Source: Alistipes sp. (GTDB lineage: Bacteria; Bacteroidota; Bacteroidia; Bacteroidales; Rikenellaceae). From it: 64,000 nt of DNA. Positions within the stretch are counted from its first letter, which is position 1. Each line of letters opens with the position of its first letter. The stretch is from contig JAGAOZ010000018.1 of NCBI GenBank assembly GCA_017623505.1, forward strand, positions 1 to 64,000. The letters are read 5' to 3'. A program made the translations under genes and the position numbers. The notes under the pieces were generated by a model. The model made no database searches. It was not told the origin of the DNA and saw nothing but the letters and a program-made list of their open reading frames with translations. This document shows, one piece after another, positions 1 through 6,129 of the stretch.

Positions 1-72
1 ATTTTGCATTTGTACTTTTGAAGTTTGAATTTTGAATTGCTCATTACTAATTGCTAATTACTCATTAAAAAA

Positions 73-99
73 GAGTATCGCTCTTTTTGAGCGATACTC
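73..99 (-). terminator. Rho-independent terminator of the lpx operon
   Basis: A perfect 10-bp inverted repeat (GAGTATCGCT / AGCGATACTC) encloses a 7-nt loop. Read on the minus strand it is followed by six T residues (complement of 67-72). It lies just beyond the lpxA stop codon and would end the lpxC-fabZ/lpxA transcript. Confidence 0.9.
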
Positions 100-122
100 C
101 AAAAACTATTGCTGAGAGAGTC

Positions 123-914
123 TTACTCCTCGCGGTTTTTCTTAACGTATGGCTTAATTACGCCACGCTTTGAGTTGCGCACGAAATTCAGCAGATAATC
201 ACGCTCTGGAGTCTGTGGAATCTCAGCCTCAGCCTTGTCGCAAGCGTTGATATAGTTCATATCGCTCTGGAAGAGGATGCGGCAAGTGTCGTGAATATTG
301 AAAATCTGCTCCTGAGTGAAGCCACGACGTGAAAGGCCAATCTTGTTGATACCTGCGTAGTGGTCGTTGTTTGATGCGGTGATGTAAGGTGGAATATCCT
401 TCGTTACACCCGACATACCCTGAATCATGGCATGGTCGCCGATGTGTACCCACTGGTGAACAGCCGTGTGACCGCCTACAACTACCCAATTGCCAACGTG
501 AACCTCTCCGGCCAAAGATACGCCATTTACGATAACACAGTTGCTGCCTACTACGCAGTCGTGACCTACGTGGGCGTATGCCATAATCAGGTTGTTAGAG
601 CCGATGATGGTGGTGCCTGTCGATGCAGTACCGCGAGAGATGGTTACGCACTCGCGAATGTCGCAGTTGTCGCCAATAATAGCGGTTGTTACCTCTCCGG
701 CAAACTTCAAATCCTGAGGTGTGCAGGCGATAGAGGCAAAAGAGTGAATCTTACAGTTCTTACCGATACGTGCGCCGTCGTGAATTACAGCCGATGGACC
801 AATCCATGTTCCGTCGCCAATCTCTACATCTGCTGCTACGTATGCAAAAGGCTCGATTGTCACGTTCTCGCCGATTTTTGCGTCGGGATGAACGTATGCT
901 AAGTTGCTAATCAT
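123..914 (-). CDS. lpxA: UDP-N-acetylglucosamine acyltransferase LpxA
   Basis: LpxA performs the first step of lipid A synthesis, moving a 3-hydroxyacyl chain from acyl-ACP to the 3-OH of UDP-GlcNAc in the cytoplasm. The 263-residue length is normal for the family. Residues about 9-190 form a left-handed beta-helix of hexapeptide repeats (IGENV, IGDGT, IGPSA, IGKNC and so on). H118 in the AHVGHDC motif matches the catalytic histidine of the family. The C-terminal helical region is present. The gene lies 29 bp downstream of lpxC-fabZ on the same strand and is probably co-transcribed with it. The ATG at 912-914 is the natural start because the first hexapeptide follows directly. Confidence 0.97.
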   Translation of the reverse strand: MISNLAYVHPDAKIGENVTIEPFAYVAADVEIGDGTWIGPSAVIHDGARIGKNCKIHSFASIACTPQDLKFAGEVTTAIIGDNCDIRECVTISRGTASTGTTIIGSNNLIMAYAHVGHDCVVGSNCVIVNGVSLAGEVHVGNWVVVGGHTAVHQWVHIGDHAMIQGMSGVTKDIPPYITASNNDHYAGINKIGLSRRGFTQEQIFNIHDTCRILFQSDMNYINACDKAEAEIPQTPERDYLLNFVRNSKRGVIKPYVKKNREE

Positions 915-943
915 AAGTCTTTTAGTTGTTTATCTATTCTACA

Positions 944-2341
944 TTATTCCTTCTTTCTGTTGTGTGCGATTTGTGCCATCAATGTAGCTTCGCAAACCAA
1001 TGAGCCACCTACAAAAACCTTACCTGCCATGGTTGCGATACCACGACGGATAGGCTCTAACAGGTGTACCTCCAGCTGGAGTGTGTCGCCCGGAACAACC
1101 TTCTTCTTGAAACGTACGCCGTCAATACGGAGGAAGTAGGTAGAGTACTCAGTAGGGTCCTCAACACTGTCCAAAACGAATATACCTCCCGCCTGTGCCA
1201 TCGCCTCAACAAGCAATACACCCGGCATCACAGGCTCCTCAGGGAAGTGACCTGTAAAGAAAGGCTCATTAACCGTTACATTCTTGATTGCGCCGATAGA
1301 TGTTTCGTCCTTGTAGAAAACCTTGTCGATAAGCAAGAATGGATAGCGGTGTGGCAACATCTTGCGTACGTCGTTTACGTCATAGATAGGAGCCTTCGAT
1401 GCACTATACTTGAAGTTAGGCTTCTCACCGTCGCGACGGATTGAACCTGTGAGTTGCTTCATAAACTCGGTATTGGCAAAGTGACCGGGACGTGATGCCC
1501 ATACACGGCCCTTGATGCGCTGTCCGAGCAGAGCAAAGTCGCCGAGCAAGTCGAGCAACTTGTGACGAGCCAACTCGTTGCTGCTGCGGAGCTGAAGATT
1601 GTTTAGATAGCCACCAGTAACCTGAATATCGTCCTTGTGGAAAATCTTTTTCAAGTGGTCAAGCTGCTCATCCGATACAGGATTCTCAACTACTACGATG
1701 GCGTTGTCCAAATCACCACCCTTGATAAGGTTCATCTTGAGCAGTGGCTCCAACTCGTGCAAGAAAACAAAAGTACGGCAAGGTGCGATATGGTCTACAT
1801 AGTCATTGAACATATCGAGTGTTGCGTACTGGTTGCCGATAACCTTTGAGTTGTAATCTACGTGTACCGATACTGTAAACTCATCGTCAGGGTAGATGAT
1901 GATAGCTACTCCCTTCTCAGGAATGGTATATACCTGCTTCTCTGTTACTTCGTAGTACTTACGGTCTGCTTTCTGCATCTGAAGTCCCACCTTGGTAATC
2001 TGCTCAGCATACTCCTTTGCTGAACCATCCATGATAGGGGTTTCAGGACCGTCAATATCGATTATAGCATTATCCACGCCCATAGTCCACAGCGCCGACA
2101 TAATATGCTCGATAGTGCTTACTCTCGCCTCACCTTTGATGATTGTTGTACCGCGTGAGGTATCTTTCACATATTCACAAAGTGCCGGAACAGTAGGCTG
2201 TCCCTCCAAATCTACACGGCGGAAGATGATTCCCGTGTTTTCGGGTGCCGGGTTCACCGTCATTGTTACGATGCAACCAGTATGCAATCCTTTTCCCGAA
2301 AATGTGATAGCACTTGCTAGGGTTTGTTGTTTTACCTGCAT
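944..2341 (-). CDS. lpxC-fabZ: Bifunctional LpxC deacetylase / FabZ dehydratase
   Basis: The protein is a fusion. Residues 1 to about 305 are LpxC, the zinc-dependent UDP-3-O-acyl-GlcNAc deacetylase and committed step of lipid A synthesis. Residues about 316-465 are FabZ, the 3-hydroxyacyl-ACP dehydratase of fatty acid elongation. Visible LpxC motifs are STIEHIMSAL, with H79 as the first zinc ligand, and the ARHKLLDLLGD motif supplying the other His and the Asp. FabZ motifs are LPHRYPFLLIDKV (catalytic His) and GHFPEEPVMPGV followed by the catalytic Glu. The fusion joins two enzymes that compete for the same 3-hydroxyacyl-ACP branch point. It is known in Bacteroidetes, so it supports the taxonomic call and is not an assembly error. 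A TATATTTG box (complement of 2398-2405) lies upstream. Confidence 0.97.
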   Translation of the reverse strand: MQVKQQTLASAITFSGKGLHTGCIVTMTVNPAPENTGIIFRRVDLEGQPTVPALCEYVKDTSRGTTIIKGEARVSTIEHIMSALWTMGVDNAIIDIDGPETPIMDGSAKEYAEQITKVGLQMQKADRKYYEVTEKQVYTIPEKGVAIIIYPDDEFTVSVHVDYNSKVIGNQYATLDMFNDYVDHIAPCRTFVFLHELEPLLKMNLIKGGDLDNAIVVVENPVSDEQLDHLKKIFHKDDIQVTGGYLNNLQLRSSNELARHKLLDLLGDFALLGQRIKGRVWASRPGHFANTEFMKQLTGSIRRDGEKPNFKYSASKAPIYDVNDVRKMLPHRYPFLLIDKVFYKDETSIGAIKNVTVNEPFFTGHFPEEPVMPGVLLVEAMAQAGGIFVLDSVEDPTEYSTYFLRIDGVRFKKKVVPGDTLQLEVHLLEPIRRGIATMAGKVFVGGSLVCEATLMAQIAHNRKKE

Positions 2342-2397
2342 ATTTTTTCAGTTTAGTTACTAATAGTCTTTCGCAAAAAGATATTCATAATATCGTG

Positions 2398-2405
2398 CAA
2401 ATATA
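2398..2405 (-). promoter_or_regulatory. Bacteroidetes -7 box for lpxC-fabZ
   Basis: On the minus strand this reads TATATTTG, matching the Bacteroidetes consensus TAnnTTTG, about 57 bp upstream of the lpxC start. No convincing -33 TTTG was seen. It lies back to back with the plus-strand box at 2428. Confidence 0.5.
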
Positions 2406-2427
2406 CTAATATTTTATAAAAAACTGC

Positions 2428-2435
2428 TATCTTTG
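2428..2435 (+). promoter_or_regulatory. Bacteroidetes -7 box for the TonB-like gene
   Basis: TATCTTTG matches TAnnTTTG and sits 16 bp before the ATG at 2452, implying a short leader. The divergent box at 2398-2405 is only 22 bp away, so the two promoters share one control region. Confidence 0.55.
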
Positions 2436-2451
2436 CCTCAGAATTGTAACT

Positions 2452-3324
2452 ATGGAGAGCATAAAACCTAAAAATACAGAATCCCCAAGGCTAAGAAGCG
2501 AGTCCAACGCTCCGACAAAGGGTGGTGCTGCGCGTAAGCCACGCCGCCGTATGCAGCTTCCGTTTGACGATAGGAAGCAGGATATTGGCGATTGGGCATA
2601 CGCTCACCGTGTCGGCTTGCTGGCTCTGTTGGTTGCTGTGGTTGTTTTCCTTGTGCTGTCGCTTATTGCCAAGTTTGAGATGAATTCTCAAGATGCGGCT
2701 TTTGCTACAATCAACGTAGAGATGATGTCTGCCGAGGAACTTGAGCAACTTATCGAGGAAAAGGAGCGTTTGGAGGAGGAGATTCGTCAGAAACAACTTA
2801 TGGATGCCGAGTGGGAGCGGGTACGCAATATGCAATCCAACGACGCTATGCTCAATGACAAGATTGCTGACGATAGAAATACCGACGTTGAAGATTTGAA
2901 TCGTCAGGCCCAGAAAATAGCCGAAGATATGGCTGCCAATGGTCGTGCTCACGCTGCCGGTGAGGCCGCTGTCGAAGCTATCGCTCAGCAGAAGAGTGAT
3001 AAGACCTCGTCTGACGATAAGAACACAGCTAAAGACTCCTATCAGCAGGGTGGTGTTACCGTGCGTTATAAATTTGAGAATCCGACACGTCATAAGCGTT
3101 ATCTCTTTATACCTGCCTACCGTTGTGAGTCGGGAGGTGTTGTCGAGGTTGCCGTTGTGCTGAATCGTTCGGGCGACGTTATCTCTGCTAAGGCTGTTTC
3201 GGGCGGTGATGCTGCTATGCAACGCGAGGCCGAGCAGGCTGCCAGAGCCTCTCGTTTTGATGTTAATGAGTCGGCACCTGAACGTCATTCGGGTACGATT
3301 ACCTATACCTTTGTTCCACAGTAA
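2452..3324 (+). CDS. TonB-family energy-transducer-like membrane protein
   Basis: This 290-residue protein has a basic cytoplasmic N-terminus (residues about 27-33, RKPRRRM), one membrane span at about 53-73, then a Glu/Gln/Lys-rich coiled coil at about 92-190. The C-terminal 85 residues resemble a TonB C-terminal domain: GGVVEVAVVLNRSGDVISAKAVSGG, then alternating Ala/Arg and a final beta strand ending YTFVPQ. TonB proteins link the inner-membrane proton motive force to outer-membrane receptors, and a large barrel protein is encoded at 6.1 kb. A charged coiled coil replaces the usual Pro-rich linker, so it may instead be a TolA-like or structural envelope protein. Domain order is seen directly; the function is inferred. 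It is followed after 6 bp by a small secreted protein. Confidence 0.7.
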   Translation: MESIKPKNTESPRLRSESNAPTKGGAARKPRRRMQLPFDDRKQDIGDWAYAHRVGLLALLVAVVVFLVLSLIAKFEMNSQDAAFATINVEMMSAEELEQLIEEKERLEEEIRQKQLMDAEWERVRNMQSNDAMLNDKIADDRNTDVEDLNRQAQKIAEDMAANGRAHAAGEAAVEAIAQQKSDKTSSDDKNTAKDSYQQGGVTVRYKFENPTRHKRYLFIPAYRCESGGVVEVAVVLNRSGDVISAKAVSGGDAAMQREAEQAARASRFDVNESAPERHSGTITYTFVPQ

Positions 3325-3330
3325 ATCACT

Positions 3331-3744
3331 ATGCGCAGACTACTTTATATAATTGCTATTTTGTTCTGTGTATCAGTTATTAGTCACTTTTCACCTGAAG
3401 TGATGGATGATAGCTGTGATGTCCGCTATTTTACTCTGTCTGAAGGCGATTCTACGGAGCAAGCTAAGGGTCAAAAATCGGATTTTTGTTTCGAGCCTCT
3501 TAGCTTGAATTTAATCTCTGGCGAGGGTGCTCAGGTGGCGTGTCGTAGTATTGGTGGAGCGAACTATTCCCGCGTGGTTTCGCAGGCTCAAAGGATTCGT
3601 AATTGTCAGAAATTTAAGGAGGATGCCTCTGTTGCTATGGAGTCGCATCCTCGTCATGTTACACATCTTTTTAACTTTGATTGTGTTAAGTCGTCAATGC
3701 GTGTTGATTACTACCTCTATACGCTTTGCCGACTTCGTATTTAG
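3331..3744 (+). CDS. Small secreted protein of unknown function
   Basis: This 137-residue product starts with an uncleaved anchor or signal sequence (RRLLYIIAILFCVSVISHF). The rest is polar with several cysteines, among them C29, C47, C71, C93 and C118. No family is recognised. It follows the TonB-like gene by 6 bp and is probably translated from the same mRNA. A second frame is open at 3527-3769, so the reading frame rests mainly on the good start, the spacing and the signal-like N-terminus. Confidence 0.55.
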   Translation: MRRLLYIIAILFCVSVISHFSPEVMDDSCDVRYFTLSEGDSTEQAKGQKSDFCFEPLSLNLISGEGAQVACRSIGGANYSRVVSQAQRIRNCQKFKEDASVAMESHPRHVTHLFNFDCVKSSMRVDYYLYTLCRLRI

Positions 3745-3775
3745 CCAAATCATCTTGTTTTGCAATTAGTTTTTT

Positions 3776-3798
3776 CATCGGCACCTAGAGTGTCGGTG
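3776..3798 (+). other. Hairpin downstream of the small secreted gene
   Basis: A 9-bp stem (CATCGGCAC / GTGTCGGTG, two G-U pairs) encloses a 5-nt loop. No strong U-tract follows on the plus strand. It may be a weak terminator or part of the structured intergenic region that continues to 3923. Confidence 0.4.
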
Positions 3799-3833
3799 TA
3801 TGGTTTTATGTATGTGTGTATATGAGAATGTAT

Positions 3834-3923
3834 GCCATGCGGAGCTTTTGCTCTTGTAAGCCTAAATTCTGATTCATAAAACTTGCCAAAGTTATACATG
3901 AGTGGCTCCGTATGGCTTTTTTT
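3834..3923 (+). promoter_or_regulatory. Long-range stem with U-tract: leader, attenuator or small RNA end
   Basis: Bases 3834-3845 (GCCATGCGGAGC) pair with 3905-3916 (GCTCCGTATGGC) through 12 pairs including one G-U. The loop is 59 nt and seven T residues follow at 3917-3923. The next gene starts 21 bp later. The shape fits an intrinsic terminator closing a small structured RNA, or an attenuator in the leader of the 3944 gene. No known RNA family was recognised. Confidence 0.5.
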
Positions 3924-3943
3924 AATAACAAAAACTGAAATAT

Positions 3944-4441
3944 ATGTCAGAAATCAATATTCCTCAGGCTCTATACTCTATGCCTGAGCTTCATGTAATT
4001 GAGCGTCGTAAGTCTGTCTTGCAGCCTGTGTTGCTCATTTTGGTCGGTGCAGCGTTGTTTGTCGCCGATAGCTTTGTCGATATGTCTAACTCGACAGATT
4101 CGTTAAAATCGGCATTAATGTTGGTTGCTGCTACTCTTGTATTTTGCGGCTTGATATGGGGTGTTGTACGCCTGAAGGGTGATGGCGCTCCATATTGCGA
4201 GGAGGATGGCACCTTTTTACAACATAAACAACTTAGATTCACTAAAGATAAGAAAACGAAGATTGTTGATTTGGTTAATCGCAAGGATTTTAGTACCTTG
4301 CGCTCGCTTGATGAGGATGGAGTATCGGCGGTGGTTGTCGAGCTCTATTTCTCGAAGAAGAGCAGGTTGTGCGCGGCTCAAGTTTTTGAGTATAGCGAAA
4401 TGACCTTTGTGCCTGTGACTAAAGTGCAGGTTATTAAGTAG
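3944..4441 (+). CDS. Two-span membrane protein of unknown function
   Basis: This 165-residue protein has a short N-terminal cytoplasmic stretch, membrane spans at about 27-45 and 55-77, and a soluble C-terminal part of about 85 residues with a mixed alpha/beta look (KTKIVDLVNRKDF, VSAVVVELYFSKKSRLCAAQVFEY). No family is recognised. It stands between a structured terminator-like element and the antiporter gene, 38 bp from the antiporter's start, and may be co-transcribed with it. Confidence 0.7.
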   Translation: MSEINIPQALYSMPELHVIERRKSVLQPVLLILVGAALFVADSFVDMSNSTDSLKSALMLVAATLVFCGLIWGVVRLKGDGAPYCEEDGTFLQHKQLRFTKDKKTKIVDLVNRKDFSTLRSLDEDGVSAVVVELYFSKKSRLCAAQVFEYSEMTFVPVTKVQVIK

Positions 4442-4479
4442 TAATCATACTTTAATTGCCATTAAGGTTTAGGTTTAAT

Positions 4480-5964
4480 ATGGAGCATGTATTGATGGTC
4501 GGAGCTTTGTTGCTCTTTGTTGCGGTGCTGGCCGGTAAGGTTGCCTATAAGTTTGGCGCTCCGGCTCTGTTGCTGTTCTTGGGCGTAGGAATGGTTTTTG
4601 GTCTGAAAGTAGTCCATTTTCATTCTTTTGAGCTCACTCAGGTTATCGGTATGCTCTCGCTCTGTATCATCCTCTTTAATGGCGGTATGGATACCAAATT
4701 TTCCGATATCCGTCCGGTGATTGCACCCGGTGTTATATTGGCTACGCTGGGTGTGATTCTGACGGCATTTTTTGTCGGAATCTTTGCTTACTTCTTCTGT
4801 GGGTGGATTGGCCTTGCAATAAGCCCTATCGTTGCTCTTCTGTTGGGTGCTACGATGTCTTCAACGGACTCAGCCTCAGTCTTTTCTATTCTGCGAACCA
4901 AGAAACAGGGCTTGCGGGAAAATCTACGTCCGATGCTTGAGTTGGAGAGCGGTAGTAATGACCCTATTGCCTATATTATGACCATTTTGCTGGTCTCTGT
5001 TGCGACAACTGATGGCAGCGCGGGAGTGTGGGATACTATCTTCGACTTTTTTGTTCAGATGATTGTCGGAGCACTCGTAGGATATGGCGTAGGTCGGTTG
5101 GCGGTATGGACAAACAATAAGATTGATATTAAGGTCAATCCGTCGCTCTATTCAGTCCTGCTGCTTGCATTTGTCTACTTCTCATTCTCCTTTGCGTCGA
5201 TTGCGTGGGGTAATGGTTATTTGGCGGTCTATATCACAGGCTTGGTGGTGGGTAATAACAGGTTGGCCCATCGTAACAATCTGATGACTTTCTTTGACGG
5301 ATTTACTTGGCTGGCTCAGATTATCCTCTTCCTGGCAATAGGTTTGCTCGTTAATTTGGATGAGCTGTTGAAGCCGGAGGTGCTCGTTTTGGGCTTCTCG
5401 GTGGGAGCTTTTCTGATGTTTGTAGCGCGTCCTTTGTCTGTGCTAATCAGTCTGTTGCCCTTTAGACACTTTACTACCAAAGCTCGTATCTACGTGTCGT
5501 GGGTGGGATTACGTGGTGCTGTGCCTATAATCTTTGCCACTTACCCAATATTGGGCGGAGTGGAGAATGGTAATTTGCTCTTTAATGTTGTGTTTATTGT
5601 GACTCTGTTATCGCTTGTCGTTCAAGGTACTACGGTCAGCTCTATGGCTAACTGGCTGGGCCTTGCTTACGAGGAGAAGGAGTCTTTGTTCCAAGTCGGC
5701 ATTCCCGATAATATCAAGAGTAACTTTGCTGAAATTGAGATTACCGAAGCTATTGCCGATAGCAGTAATACGCTGAAGGATATTAAGCTTCCGGATAGTA
5801 CGCTTGTAGTTTTGATATTCCGCGACGGAGCCTATTTTGTGCCTAAGGGTAATACCGAATTGCTTGTGGGCGACAGATTGTTGGTTGTCAGTGACCGTAG
5901 CGAGGAGGAGTTGCAACAGATATACGAGCAGATGGGTATTACCGAAATTGCGAAGTTAAGATAA
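4480..5964 (+). CDS. Potassium/proton (CPA1-type) antiporter with RCK/TrkA-C domain
   Basis: This is a cation:proton antiporter of the CPA1 family (NhaP2/CvrA group), expected in the inner membrane for K+ or Na+ efflux and pH control. Using the ATG at 4480 it is about 494 residues, with around 12 hydrophobic spans over residues 1-395. Typical motifs are FNGGMDTKFSDIRP early on and SSTDSASVFSILR plus ELESGSNDPIAY in the middle, where the conserved Asp residues carry the ion. The C-terminal 80 residues (LKDIKLPDSTLVVLIFRDG to GDRLLVVSDRSEEE) form a TrkA-C/RCK_C regulatory domain. An in-frame TTG at 4456 would add eight unlikely residues. A strong terminator follows at 5994. Confidence 0.92.
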   Translation: MEHVLMVGALLLFVAVLAGKVAYKFGAPALLLFLGVGMVFGLKVVHFHSFELTQVIGMLSLCIILFNGGMDTKFSDIRPVIAPGVILATLGVILTAFFVGIFAYFFCGWIGLAISPIVALLLGATMSSTDSASVFSILRTKKQGLRENLRPMLELESGSNDPIAYIMTILLVSVATTDGSAGVWDTIFDFFVQMIVGALVGYGVGRLAVWTNNKIDIKVNPSLYSVLLLAFVYFSFSFASIAWGNGYLAVYITGLVVGNNRLAHRNNLMTFFDGFTWLAQIILFLAIGLLVNLDELLKPEVLVLGFSVGAFLMFVARPLSVLISLLPFRHFTTKARIYVSWVGLRGAVPIIFATYPILGGVENGNLLFNVVFIVTLLSLVVQGTTVSSMANWLGLAYEEKESLFQVGIPDNIKSNFAEIEITEAIADSSNTLKDIKLPDSTLVVLIFRDGAYFVPKGNTELLVGDRLLVVSDRSEEELQQIYEQMGITEIAKLR

Positions 5965-5993
5965 TCAGCAACCGTAATACGCAGAATAGAAGA

Positions 5994-6028
5994 TTGGATA
6001 GTTCCGAGTGGAATTATCCAATTTTTTT
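5994..6028 (+). terminator. Rho-independent terminator after the antiporter
   Basis: A 12-bp stem (TTGGATAGTTCC / GGAATTATCCAA, one G-U pair) with a 4-nt GAGT loop is followed by seven T residues at 6022-6028. Confidence 0.92.
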
Positions 6029-6102
6029 ATTTGGGGCAGGGTGGTTCACCTGTGATTTTGGTCGTTTGGGCGTGAAAACTATGTAATATGGGTTAAATTG
6101 AC

Positions 6103-6110
6103 TACCTTTA
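6103..6110 (+). promoter_or_regulatory. Possible -7 box for the outer-membrane barrel gene
   Basis: TACCTTTA differs from TAnnTTTG only at the last base and lies 19 bp upstream of the ATG at 6130. The gene has its own terminator-isolated context, so a promoter is expected here. Confidence 0.35.
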
Positions 6111-6129
6111 CACCAAATAGTTAGTGCAG

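Noticed and set aside
432-902. 156-codon open frame on the plus strand
   Set aside because: Antisense to lpxA; composition follows the hexapeptide repeats.
2491-3288. 265-codon open frame on the minus strand
   Set aside because: Antisense to the TonB-like gene, which has a sensible domain order, promoter box and operon partner.
3527-3769. 80-codon alternative frame
   Set aside because: It overlaps the 3331 gene, lacks a signal peptide and has worse spacing to the upstream gene.
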